A stretch of DNA of 9,593 bases from a bacterium UBA4883 (GTDB lineage: Bacteria > Bacillota > Clostridia > Oscillospirales > Acutalibacteraceae): contig DHDF01000043.1 in assembly GCA_002399225.1 (NCBI GenBank), positions 420 to 10,012 on the forward strand. Reading direction: 5' to 3'. The position numbers and the translations under genes were made by a program. The notes under the pieces are model-generated. The model was not told the DNA's origin, ran no database searches, and saw only the letters and a program-made list of their open reading frames with translations. Positions 1 through 7,903 of this stretch are shown piece after piece (positions within the stretch are counted from its first letter, which is position 1; the number at the start of each line of letters is the position of its first letter).

Positions 1-306
1 GAACTTGCCATGCTCCGCTCTGTAGGAATGTCCGATCGTAAATTCAACAAAATGATGCGCTTTGAGTGTGCCTTTTATGGTATGAAAGCATTGATTGTCG
101 GGCTTCCTTTGTCATTCATTTTCTGCTGGCTTATCTACAAAGGAATGACGCTCGGAGAGGACAGCATTGATTTCGTGCTTCCGTGGGCCAGTATCGGAAT
201 CAGCGTGATCAGCGTGCTTCTTATCATTTTTGTTACCATGATGTATGCCGTCAGAAAGATTAAAAAAGAAAACATCATTGACGCGCTGCGGGACGACATG
301 GACTGA
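1..306 (+). CDS. FtsX/MacB-type ABC transporter permease, C-terminal fragment
   Basis: Only the last 101 codons are present; the reading frame is open to the left edge and begins in the window with E-L-A before M-L-R-S-V-G-M-S. The run 'ELAMLRSVGMSDRKF' is the typical cytoplasmic coupling segment of FtsX-like permeases (usually 'E-[FIL]-A-[ML]-L-R-[AS]-[ILV]-G'), followed by a membrane segment (about ALIVGLPLSFIFCWLIY), a short outside loop, a last membrane segment (about ISVISVLLIIFVTMMYAV) and the basic cytoplasmic tail ending ENIIDALRDD, a usual ending in this family. Such permeases pair with an ATPase to move lipids, peptides or lipoproteins or to act mechanically; the substrate cannot be told from this piece. 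The partner ATPase is expected upstream, outside the window. The ATG at 10 is internal, not the true start. Confidence 0.85.
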   Translation, partial: ELAMLRSVGMSDRKFNKMMRFECAFYGMKALIVGLPLSFIFCWLIYKGMTLGEDSIDFVLPWASIGISVISVLLIIFVTMMYAVRKIKKENIIDALRDDMD

Positions 307-433
307 CTCAAAGCCGTCCCAAAGGCCATTGGCATTGAAATTTCAGAGTCCTTCTTATAGTGAAAAATATTTATATTTCTAAACGAGGCTTTTTCTATGA
401 TTGAAGCCGCCATTCATAAAGACAATACGTATG

Positions 434-1525
434 TTATTTTATATCAAAAATTTGCTCCCCTGAATTCTTTCCAGAGGGGTCCGTTGCTTTCAATGTTACG
501 GGAGTCTTTGTATCACTGAGCTCATATGCCACGGCATTTTCAACTGTACCGCCTTTTTTAATTTCATGGGACTGGGTATCCAAAAATTTATCATCAGGAA
601 GGCTGCCAATATTAAGTTCATTTACAGAATTCGGATCGTTGTCCTGAATCGCTTTAAATGACATCAACCAAGCGTTATTCGGATCTAATTCTTTTCCGGA
701 TATATTTGTGGCTTTATACCAAAAGGCGATCACAGGTTTTTCACCATACTCGTTTCCCTTTTTCCCCGGGGCGATTACTTTGTATTTGGTGATTTCAATT
801 TTGAGGTCATCCGTTGTCAAAATATTGTTTTTAAATTTTGAAGCGGACAGTGATGAATTTGACTTATCGCCTGATTCCGATGATGCGGAAGAGTTTGAGT
901 TGCTGAATGATTTTGAAATTTCTTTTCCAGCTGATACAAATCCGGAGAGAAATACATCCGAAAGATCATCATTTATTTTATCAATATACCATTTCTTATC
1001 GATTTTTACACAATTTATTTTTATTGTCTTTGTAGTGAAAGTTTCTTTTGCGGTTTTCATCTTATCTGTCATAATCTGGGCTATTTCTTTGGAAGAATTG
1101 CTTGAACTTTGTGTGCCGGAGAAGGCTTCTCCAAATGCTTTTACCATATAGTCTGAAACGGCATCCCTTAAAATTGGGGAGCCATCGACATATTTACAGT
1201 CCACGGTAATCGTAGCAGTGGAGTCTTTCACGTCGCTTCCCTTAATATGGTAAGTAATCTTTTTAGCATTACCTTTCAGATAATCCATACAATATTTCTC
1301 AAGTTCAGCTTCGCCGCTGTCAGAAGAGGTACCTGATGAGCTGCTTCCAGAACTTACATTTTTAGGATTTACAAATGAACTCATTTTTGCAGTGTCAAAA
1401 TTTTTCCCTGCTTCAAAATAGCCTTTCACCGTATCTTCTGGTTTTGGTGCGCTTTGGCACGCAACTAAGCCGATCATAAGCAATACAGAAAAAAGGCAGC
1501 ACAAATATTTTCGCATAATTTTCAT
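434..1525 (-). CDS. Secreted lipoprotein with C-terminal DUF5067-like domain
   Basis: 363 residues. The N-terminus is a lipoprotein signal peptide: basic MKIMRKY, a hydrophobic core, and a lipobox L-V-A-C with the acylated cysteine at residue 23, so the protein should be anchored on the outer face of the membrane. Residues about 28-205 (starting PEDTVKGYFEAGKNFD) resemble the NTF2-like/DUF4878-type modules common in clostridial lipoproteins. A Ser/Asn/Gly-rich linker follows (about 207-230). Residues about 232-363 contain 'GNEYGEKPVIAFWYKATN' and 'AIQDNDPNSVNELNIGSLPD', which I recognise as DUF5067-type; members are surface lipoproteins of unknown function. The ATG at 1525 is preceded by GAGGAG with a 9-base gap. 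It is convergent with the permease fragment and divergent from the helicase, so probably monocistronic. Its biological role is not known. Confidence 0.85.
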   Translation of the reverse strand: MKIMRKYLCCLFSVLLMIGLVACQSAPKPEDTVKGYFEAGKNFDTAKMSSFVNPKNVSSGSSSSGTSSDSGEAELEKYCMDYLKGNAKKITYHIKGSDVKDSTATITVDCKYVDGSPILRDAVSDYMVKAFGEAFSGTQSSSNSSKEIAQIMTDKMKTAKETFTTKTIKINCVKIDKKWYIDKINDDLSDVFLSGFVSAGKEISKSFSNSNSSASSESGDKSNSSLSASKFKNNILTTDDLKIEITKYKVIAPGKKGNEYGEKPVIAFWYKATNISGKELDPNNAWLMSFKAIQDNDPNSVNELNIGSLPDDKFLDTQSHEIKKGGTVENAVAYELSDTKTPVTLKATDPSGKNSGEQIFDIK

Positions 1526-1558
1526 CGTATATTTCTCCTCTGCTTGTTTTATATTTCT

Positions 1559-1587
1559 ATAATATCACTTTTTTTACTCTATGAAAA
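1559..1587 (-). promoter_or_regulatory. Probable sigma-A promoter of the lipoprotein gene
   Basis: On the minus strand, TTTTCA (1582-1587) and TATTAT (1559-1564) are separated by 17 bases. The -10 lies about 35 bases ahead of the lipoprotein start. The -35 matches TTGACA at only four positions. Confidence 0.5.
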
Positions 1588-1736
1588 CAGGCGGCGCCAA
1601 AAGCCTTCTGATTTTCATGTAGAACTACCCTGCATCTATTTTCCTCGTTATGATCGTCTTCACCTCTTTCATAGGATACCTGTGTAAGTTTTATAAATTC
1701 ACACCGTCCGTGCTGATTTTTTTAGCAGAACTAAAT

Positions 1737-1766
1737 TTGGTCCGGACACTATCCGGATACTATAAA
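1737..1766 (+). promoter_or_regulatory. Possible helicase promoter with paired palindromes
   Basis: TTGGTC near 1737-1742 and TATAAA (1761-1766), spacing 18, could serve the helicase. Between them lie two palindromes, GTCCGGAC (1740-1747) and TATCCGGATA (1750-1759), which together repeat TCCGGA twice with a 5-base gap and could be an operator. The implied 5' leader is about 80 bases. The rest of the 330-base gap between the two divergent genes (1588-1736 and 1767-1840) shows nothing else I can name. Confidence 0.35.
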
Positions 1767-1855
1767 TGTATGATGCACTTATGTCCTGAGGATTTCGTGA
1801 TATGCTAATAAAGTAAAATGTTTAGCTAAAGAAAAGAAAACGAGGAATTATTGTA

Positions 1856-3532
1856 ATGCAATTTAGTGAAATGAACCTAATCCCGGAAATTCTGCGTGCG
1901 GTTGAAGAAATTGGATATACTCAGGCAACCGATATACAAATCGATGCGATTCCCGCATTGCTGGAAGGCAAAGATTTCATCGGACGTTCCAATACGGGGA
2001 CCGGGAAAACTGCCGCGTTTGGAATACCCGTTGTTCAGATGGTTGCTCAAAGCAACCAGGAAAAAGGGCAGATCCTGATTTTGAGCCCTACGCGTGAACT
2101 TGCGATGCAAACCGGCACAGAGGTGCGAAAATTTTCAAAATACCTGCAAAATATCAAGGTGGCGGTGATTTGCGGCGGGGAGCCAATGCCGCCGCAGATT
2201 CGTCAGCTGCGTACGGCGCAGATTATTGTAGGAACACCGGGCCGTATCATGGATCATATGCGCCGCAGGACACTGTCATTGGAAAATCTAAAAACGGTTA
2301 TCCTCGATGAAGCGGATGAAATGCTGGACATGGGTTTCGTTGAAGACATTCAAACGATTCTCAGGCAGGCGCCGGAAAAAAGACAAACCGTTTTGTTCAG
2401 TGCGACGATGCCGCCTGCAATTCTGAAGATCACAAAAGAATTTCAAACCGACCCGCAGATGATCACAACAGACAAAGGGCAAAAGACAGTTGCTAATATT
2501 GCTCAATTTTACTGCAACGTTCCAAGGCTTGATAAAACGGATGCATTAAAGCTGCTGCTTGCGTACCATCGGCCCAAACGGGCTCTGATTTTTTGCAATA
2601 CGAAAAAGACGGTGGAGGAACTCTGCGTGCAGCTTAAGGAGAGCGGCTTTCAGGCAGCCGGCCTCCATGGCGATCTAAAGCAAAGTCAGCGCAACCAGGT
2701 GATGAGCGACTTTAAAAACGGTCATACCGGCATTCTGATTGCAACCGATGTGGCAGCCCGCGGAATTGATGTCGAGGATGTGGATGCCGTGTTCAATTAC
2801 GATATCCCCGATCAAGATGAATATTATATTCACCGCATTGGGCGTACCGGGCGTGCAGGTAAGGCGGGGGCATCTTACACTTTAGCGGCAAGCCGGACTC
2901 AGCTTAGAAGATTGCATTCTCTGGAAAAATTTATGAATTCTAAGATTGAGGAAGCACCCGTCCCCAATATGAATGACATTCGGGAGAGGCACCTGAAAAA
3001 ATTCAGAGGAAGCATCAAACAACTCCTTGACGAAAACAGCGATTCGGAGTGGGCATCCTTTATTGACGAGCTGGAGCAGAGCGGATACGACGCTAAAAAA
3101 GTTGCGGCGGTTCTCTGCAAAATCATCTATGAAAAAGACAAAAGTCTTAGGACTCTCAAAAATGTCCAAAGAGTTGAACCGCATCCTTCGGAAGAAGGGA
3201 AAACCCGATTGAAGATCGATATCGGTACGGACAGCAAAATAAACGCCGATTATATCATTGGCACGATCGTGGAAACTACCGGATTGCCCATCAGCGCGAT
3301 CGGGGACATGAAACTTTACAGGGACCATTCCATTGTGGAAATGGAAGCGGCTCAGGCCGATTTAGTTTTGAACAAGATGAACGGATACCGAATGAAACGG
3401 CGTACCATTCACATTAGCAAGCTGAAAGGCAAAAAATCTGGCCCACATGCGTTTGAATCCAGACGGCGTACCAACGGCAAAAAGCGCTTTAACGCCGGTT
3501 CCGGGCACCAATACCACGGCAAAAGCAAATGA
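1856..3532 (+). CDS. DEAD-box ATP-dependent RNA helicase with DbpA-type RNA-binding domain
   Basis: 558 residues, complete. It unwinds RNA duplexes using ATP and probably acts in ribosome assembly, cold adaptation or mRNA turnover. The canonical motifs are in order: aromatic residue F3 and the Q motif (TQATDIQIDAIP, about 22-33), motif I NTGTGKT (46-52), Ia PTREL (78-82), Ib TPGR (127-130), II DEAD (151-154), III SAT (182-184), IV-V region with ATDVAARGID (296-305), and VI HRIGRTGR (326-333). Residues about 450-523 match a DbpA C-terminal RNA-binding domain (DVRIDIG-type start, G-x-I, then ISKLKG), as found in DbpA/YxiN and DeaD/CsdA proteins; a basic, disordered tail ends the protein. The length fits the CshA/DeaD group better than short DbpA proteins. 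The ATG at 1856 follows AGGA (1843-1846) by 9 bases. No clear terminator sits directly after the stop; the nearest strong hairpin is at 3713. Confidence 0.95.
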   Translation: MQFSEMNLIPEILRAVEEIGYTQATDIQIDAIPALLEGKDFIGRSNTGTGKTAAFGIPVVQMVAQSNQEKGQILILSPTRELAMQTGTEVRKFSKYLQNIKVAVICGGEPMPPQIRQLRTAQIIVGTPGRIMDHMRRRTLSLENLKTVILDEADEMLDMGFVEDIQTILRQAPEKRQTVLFSATMPPAILKITKEFQTDPQMITTDKGQKTVANIAQFYCNVPRLDKTDALKLLLAYHRPKRALIFCNTKKTVEELCVQLKESGFQAAGLHGDLKQSQRNQVMSDFKNGHTGILIATDVAARGIDVEDVDAVFNYDIPDQDEYYIHRIGRTGRAGKAGASYTLAASRTQLRRLHSLEKFMNSKIEEAPVPNMNDIRERHLKKFRGSIKQLLDENSDSEWASFIDELEQSGYDAKKVAAVLCKIIYEKDKSLRTLKNVQRVEPHPSEEGKTRLKIDIGTDSKINADYIIGTIVETTGLPISAIGDMKLYRDHSIVEMEAAQADLVLNKMNGYRMKRRTIHISKLKGKKSGPHAFESRRRTNGKKRFNAGSGHQYHGKSK

Positions 3533-3673
3533 CACGCTGGTAATCGTGAAGGCTTTATAAAATTTTCTCTGCGCTTTTAAGTTATATTTTATAAATGAAA
3601 ATGCAGATATGCTTGAAAAGATACCTTGTGTTGCCCTCCGTCATGCATAATTTGAAAGAGCGACTCAACAAAC

Positions 3674-3702
3674 TTGCAAAATCGGAAATGATCGTGTATA
3701 AT
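3674..3702 (+). promoter_or_regulatory. Strong sigma-A promoter upstream of the Amt-PII remnant
   Basis: TTGCAA (3674-3679) and a perfect TATAAT (3697-3702) with a 17-base spacer. Transcription would begin near 3709, giving a leader of about 215 bases before the broken gene at 3926. The earlier part of this gene-free stretch (3533-3670) holds no structure I can identify. Confidence 0.65.
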
Positions 3703-3712
3703 TTCTAAAAAC

Positions 3713-3749
3713 GAAGGCGTTCAAGACCGGGCCAGTCTTGAACGCCTTC
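3713..3749. terminator. Perfect 15-bp hairpin, possible terminator or 5' leader structure
   Basis: GAAGGCGTTCAAGAC (3713-3727) pairs without mismatch with GTCTTGAACGCCTTC (3735-3749) around a 7-base loop. In the plus direction it is followed by a broken T-rich stretch (TTATGATTTCTTTTC); in the minus direction by GTTTTTAG. It may terminate the helicase transcript, but it begins only about 4 bases after the start point expected from the promoter at 3674-3702, so it could equally be a protective 5' stem-loop or an attenuator for what follows. Confidence 0.55.
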
Positions 3750-3884
3750 TTATGATTTCTTTTCATTCGCAGTATGAAAAGGTCAGCGGCAGGAATGAAA
3801 AACAAAATGGAAGGCACATGATGTTCCACTGTCTCATTTTCTTACTGAAACGGAAAGAGAAAATCTGCAATTCGTCAGAAGTTC

Positions 3885-3907
3885 TCTTCTGAAACGCTTT
3901 CAGAAGA
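3885..3907 (+). repeat. 10-bp inverted repeat just upstream of the remnant's start
   Basis: TCTTCTGAAA (3885-3894) and TTTCAGAAGA (3898-3907) are perfect inverted repeats with a 3-base loop. The hairpin ends 18 bases before the ATG at 3926. No T-run follows, so it is not a terminator; a role in translation or RNA stability is only a guess. Confidence 0.4.
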
Positions 3908-3925
3908 AAAGAAGACGGAAAGCAG

Positions 3926-4250
<325 letters not shown>

Positions 4251-4271
4251 ACCGGATAAAGAAAAATTATA

Positions 4272-4312
4272 GCAGAGCCCGCCGCCTTTTAGGCGGCGGG
4301 CTCTGCCCCTTT
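4272..4312. terminator. Strong bidirectional intrinsic terminator
   Basis: GCAGAGCCCGCCGCC (4272-4286) and GGCGGCGGGCTCTGC (4292-4306) form a perfect GC-rich 15-bp stem with a TTTTA loop. Plus side: followed by CCCTTTATG. Minus side: followed by TATAATTTTTC. It closes the Amt-PII remnant and would also stop transcripts from the minus-strand PAP2 gene that ends at 4346. Confidence 0.85.
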
Positions 4313-4345
4313 ATGTTTGTGCTGGGATTTATTGCAGTTTTCTTT

Positions 4346-5020
4346 TCAAGTTGCTCTGCCCGATATGGATGAATTCTGAGCGTAAGTTTCCCTGAAATGC
4401 GAAAAAGGCAATCTGTAGAGTGCAAGGTAAAAGAAAGCCGCTACGATTATCCCACAGATCACGTCAAAAATAGCATGCTGCTTGATCAGCACGGTGGACA
4501 GGCAGATCAGCACGGTTATAGAGGAAGAGACCGCCCTGCCATATTTTTTTGAAGAAAACGCTTCGGAATGCTGTAAAGCGGTGTTCGCGGCGATCGAATC
4601 GATCACATGGAGGCTGGGGCATACATTTGTGGGCGGGTCGATCATATAAATCCCTTTCACCAGCAGAGAAAACGGATCGGTTGAATGAAGAACGGGCCTG
4701 AGATCCTGAGCGTTTGGAAAGAGGGTGAACATTAAATTTGCGACGGCCATGCCCCCAAAGAGAAAAACAAACAGCTTGTAAAAATCTCTTTTTGAATGGA
4801 GCCCGACATAAATCACCCCATAGGGGACAAAAACGAACCACGTCAGATATGGGATCACAAATTCCTTGATAAAAGGAATTTTCCGGTCAAACTGCGTTTG
4901 AGTCATGTACTGCGGAATGAGCGTCAGCTCCAAATATTGAAACCAGATTTGCAGAGGAATCAATAAAAGAAGCAGATAGAAGTATTTATGTTGCGATATA
5001 AAGATGTGGATTTTTTTCAC
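4346..5020 (-). CDS. PAP2-superfamily membrane phosphatase
   Basis: 224 residues with about six hydrophobic segments, so an integral membrane protein. The PAP2 catalytic signature is present: C-P-S-L-H (134-138, motif 2) and S-T-x5-Q-H-x3-D (S175, H182, D186, motif 3, with the nucleophilic His and its Asp). Motif 1 is a divergent form around FPNAQDLRP (101-109), lacking the usual Lys, as in the inositol-phosphoceramide synthase/AUR1-like PAP2 branch. It should remove or transfer phosphate on a lipid such as phosphatidate or undecaprenyl diphosphate at the outer membrane face; the substrate cannot be read from sequence. The start is GTG (5018-5020), with GGAGG (5028-5032) 7 bases upstream. Its terminator is the hairpin at 4272-4306. 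It is not clearly in an operon with the gene ending at 5221, 200 bases upstream. Confidence 0.85.
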   Translation of the reverse strand: MKKIHIFISQHKYFYLLLLLIPLQIWFQYLELTLIPQYMTQTQFDRKIPFIKEFVIPYLTWFVFVPYGVIYVGLHSKRDFYKLFVFLFGGMAVANLMFTLFPNAQDLRPVLHSTDPFSLLVKGIYMIDPPTNVCPSLHVIDSIAANTALQHSEAFSSKKYGRAVSSSITVLICLSTVLIKQHAIFDVICGIIVAAFFYLALYRLPFSHFRETYAQNSSISGRAT

Positions 5021-5220
5021 ACGATGTCCTCCAATCTCATCAATTGGAAGAAATCAACGTCCGCACTGCTGCTTCAAACGCGGATTTCTTTCTTTTTTAT
5101 ATTCTGTAAGGCCGAAACCGTCTTTCGCTTTTCTGATTACGGCCTTATCTCTCTAATAATCTAACGATCTAACGCCGGAAAACCCGTCATCGGTTTTGTC
5201 CCGCCGCATGGCGGCTGCTT

Positions 5221-7752
5221 TTAGTCCGTGTAAATAAATTGCAGATCGTCGAAAAGCAGATCGGTCTTATAGTTTTGAGACGGCTTTAAGATCCGCTCCG
5301 TGTTGGAAAAATACAGGGAGCTGAAAACAATCGGCATCCGCCAGTCCGGCGGAATTTTCGCTTCAAGGTATTTCCAGCCGATCCAGTCCATGCTGTCCGT
5401 CAGCACCAGAGATTTCGTCTGCGCTTCGCTTTTCTTCCGATAGCCTCCGGCGCAGTCCGTGTAAAAACACGCGCCCAGCATGCAGCTTTTATTGTCGCTG
5501 ATCCCGTCGTGGTTTTCATCTCCGCTGTAAACCCACACTCCGAATTTTTTCGGCATGGCTCTTGCGGTAAATTTGTATTCCATCACGGACCGTTCCTGCT
5601 CGTTCCATTTACCGTGGCCCGCATAATCTTTGCTGGTGTCCCAAAATGGGATCAGGCTGGCGGTCCCGTTTGATGTTCGCTTCTGGTTACTGTCGTCCCA
5701 CGCCCACAGGGAGGTGTCATAAGTCAGCCGGAGACTGCGTCTGCCGTCCCTGACCCGGTTATGCGGAGAGCCTTTTGTTTCCAGCCCCAGCATATTGCTT
5801 TTCCCGCCGTATTGGGTCTTCTTTCCGTACAGATAACTGCCGGCAGAGTATCCTTCAATCGGAAACTGTTCAAAATTGTCGATTGTCTGCCCCTTCAGCC
5901 CGACGATTACCGAGACCGAATCGGTTTTGCCGCCGAAAGTTCCGGAAATTTTTGCCGTGCCGCCGGAGGCCGTCACGGACAGCAGGCCGTTTTTCAGCGA
6001 GCCCACTTTGGAATTCGACAGCGACCAATGCACGGCGGAAGGGTCAATCAGAACCTCCTGATTCTCAGCATCGTACGCATGCATGGAAAATTGTTTTTTT
6101 TCACCCTTCTGGACGGCGACCGCACCGGTTTCGCAGAGCCCGATCGATTTCATGGCATTCCCATCCACGACCCGGACCTTCGCCGTGCCGGAGACTTTTC
6201 CCGCGGTTGCGGTGACCGTATCCTGGCAGGGCGCACCGGGCGCCGTGTAAGTTCCATTTTGGTCGATCTTGCCCTTTTCCGCTTTCCAGGCAACAGGGTG
6301 TCCCTGCAAAGAAACCTGATTGCCATACTGGTCCGTCAGCCTGGCGGAAAACTTGGTATGGGACCCTTTGTAAAGCGAGGTGCTTTTGTCGACAAGGACC
6401 TGCCCGATTACACCGGTCGGTTTTGCGTCGCTGACAAACAGCAGAGAATTGGTTACGGTTCTGGAACTGCCATCACTCGGAAAGTTGACCGTCGTGAGTC
6501 CGTCGCTGCCGGCGCGGCGCGCAATCATTTCCGAGGAGCCGCCTCCGTCCATATTGATTACGTCCGAACACTGCAAATTCTGAAGCATGTAGTTGGCGAT
6601 GTCTTTCATGGTGGAGCCTTTGCCCGCACTGAAATAGGTGCCGGGTTTGTCGATGACGATCACTTGCAACGCTCCGTCTTTGGTCAGACCGATCACGGTC
6701 CGGGCATTTTGGTCGGTCCCGACTTTATCGACAACCGCGTGATTCAGCGCCCCATCCTTTGCCAAAAGCTGAAAACTGTTTACGGCGGTTACGGCGTCGT
6801 CCTGCAATGTGCCGTGGCTGTTCAGCGTGCCGTCCCGGTTTTCGGTATAAGACCCCGAATACAGATGGCAGAGATAAGAAACGTCCATGCCTTTTGCGAG
6901 ACCTCGGACCTCCGCGGCTTTCGCGCCATACCCGGCGTAAACAATGCAGTCGTTCGGAATGGAAAAGCCCGCCGCGGAATATAAGGCGATCACTTTCCCG
7001 GTGTATTCGGTTCCCGGGCGCAGACGGCCGCCAAACCCTTTGATTCGAATCAGAGCATACGCCTGTTCGGCCGGCGCTTTTCCCGCACCGTTGACCATCT
7101 TATGACTGAGCGTGAGACTGCTTGTAAAAATGCGAGTGGAGTTCGCCGAAGAGCGATATCCGGCCGGGCCCATGAAATGATTTCGGTTGATGAAATCGGC
7201 TTCGGCCTGATAGTTCGTCCCGATGCGGATGGTGCCGCCCACCCGCAGAGCGCCGATATGAGGTTTCTCGGAGCGGTCCACCCAAAAAGCAGGCGGATCC
7301 ACCGTGTACTGGTTATACGGCTGGCTGGTGATGATATCTCCGTTTTGGACCATGATTCCGCGGTTGCTGCCGTAATCCATGTCGAAGGAATCAGCGTTGA
7401 TTCCGGCGACGACCCGGTTTCCGCGCGAAATTTCACGCTGGGTTTGGCCGCCAATGGTTTCGAACGCGTTGACCGTATCCTGCGCCTTTCCGGAAATGAT
7501 GTGAAGATCCTTTGTCCCGGGAGTGACGGCAAGGTGATGAAAACGCACCCGGTACCCCGACACGCCCGCGTAGTTCTGGATGTCCTCTTCCGTATAATGG
7601 ATTCCCTGCGCCAAATTTTCATCTGCGAGAAGTACTTTGTCCTCCTTTACAGCGGCATGAGGGCCTGGGACAAAAGAAAGACAGGAAAACGCAAAAGCTA
7701 AAACGAGCAGCAGAGAAAGAGATTGTTTCATTCGTTTTTGATTGCCTGGCAA
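5221..7752 (-). CDS. Exported phosphodiester glycosidase (NAGPA family) with Ig-like domains
   Basis: 843 residues. Residues about 8-34 form a signal peptide (MKQSLSLLLVLAFAFSCLSF), so the product is exported. Residues about 70-440 are a NAGPA/phosphodiester glycosidase domain: VVAGINADSFD (114-124), R-T-V-I-G-L-T-K-D-G (351-360) and N-M-D-G-G-G-S-S-E-M (400-409) are its hallmarks. The family cleaves sugar-1-phosphodiester bonds and in bacteria is linked to exopolysaccharide or wall-polymer processing. Residues about 450-530 and 535-617 look like Ig-like/BIG2 modules; 623-843 (starting IDNFEQFP) resembles a carbohydrate-binding beta-sandwich. The listed start is TTG 7752 with AAAGGA about 10 bases upstream; an ATG at 7731 (residue 8) would give a more standard signal peptide and is overlapped by a short upstream frame. 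No convincing terminator follows in 5021-5220; two weak inverted repeats lie there (5107-5147 and 5179-5197). Confidence 0.9.
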   Translation of the reverse strand: MPGNQKRMKQSLSLLLVLAFAFSCLSFVPGPHAAVKEDKVLLADENLAQGIHYTEEDIQNYAGVSGYRVRFHHLAVTPGTKDLHIISGKAQDTVNAFETIGGQTQREISRGNRVVAGINADSFDMDYGSNRGIMVQNGDIITSQPYNQYTVDPPAFWVDRSEKPHIGALRVGGTIRIGTNYQAEADFINRNHFMGPAGYRSSANSTRIFTSSLTLSHKMVNGAGKAPAEQAYALIRIKGFGGRLRPGTEYTGKVIALYSAAGFSIPNDCIVYAGYGAKAAEVRGLAKGMDVSYLCHLYSGSYTENRDGTLNSHGTLQDDAVTAVNSFQLLAKDGALNHAVVDKVGTDQNARTVIGLTKDGALQVIVIDKPGTYFSAGKGSTMKDIANYMLQNLQCSDVINMDGGGSSEMIARRAGSDGLTTVNFPSDGSSRTVTNSLLFVSDAKPTGVIGQVLVDKSTSLYKGSHTKFSARLTDQYGNQVSLQGHPVAWKAEKGKIDQNGTYTAPGAPCQDTVTATAGKVSGTAKVRVVDGNAMKSIGLCETGAVAVQKGEKKQFSMHAYDAENQEVLIDPSAVHWSLSNSKVGSLKNGLLSVTASGGTAKISGTFGGKTDSVSVIVGLKGQTIDNFEQFPIEGYSAGSYLYGKKTQYGGKSNMLGLETKGSPHNRVRDGRRSLRLTYDTSLWAWDDSNQKRTSNGTASLIPFWDTSKDYAGHGKWNEQERSVMEYKFTARAMPKKFGVWVYSGDENHDGISDNKSCMLGACFYTDCAGGYRKKSEAQTKSLVLTDSMDWIGWKYLEAKIPPDWRMPIVFSSLYFSNTERILKPSQNYKTDLLFDDLQFIYTD

Positions 7753-7849
7753 TGGACCACATTCCTTTCTGATTTAAGAGAAACCAAATTCTCCTTTTCT
7801 TCTCATCAATCTGTTTTTAAAGTACCTATATTCTCCAATAATTAATAAC

Positions 7850-7878
7850 AGTATATTCGGACAGGCAATTATTGTCAA
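7850..7878 (-). promoter_or_regulatory. Consensus sigma-A promoter of the NAGPA-family gene
   Basis: On the minus strand, TTGACA (7873-7878) and TATACT (7850-7855) with a 17-base spacer, a near-perfect match. The leader to the TTG start is about 90 bases. The gene is therefore probably transcribed apart from the MBL gene, which ends 26 bases upstream of the -35. Confidence 0.75.
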
Positions 7879-7903
7879 TTGTTTTCCAACCTTGAGGGTG
7901 TCC

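Noticed and set aside
457..480. CCCC/GGGG hairpin at the 3' end of the lipoprotein gene followed by a short T-run on the minus strand
   Set aside because: It lies inside the coding sequence, has a bulge and only four solid GC pairs; too weak to call a terminator.
5107..5147. TAAGGCCG/CGGCCTTA inverted repeat downstream of the NAGPA-family gene
   Set aside because: There is a 25-base loop and no T-run on either strand, so it does not make a convincing terminator.
5761..6984. Open frame of 407 codons on the plus strand opposite the NAGPA-family gene
   Set aside because: It lies wholly antisense to a clear protein with family motifs, has an Arg/Gly/Val-rich composition typical of a shadow frame, and has no ribosome site or recognisable domain.
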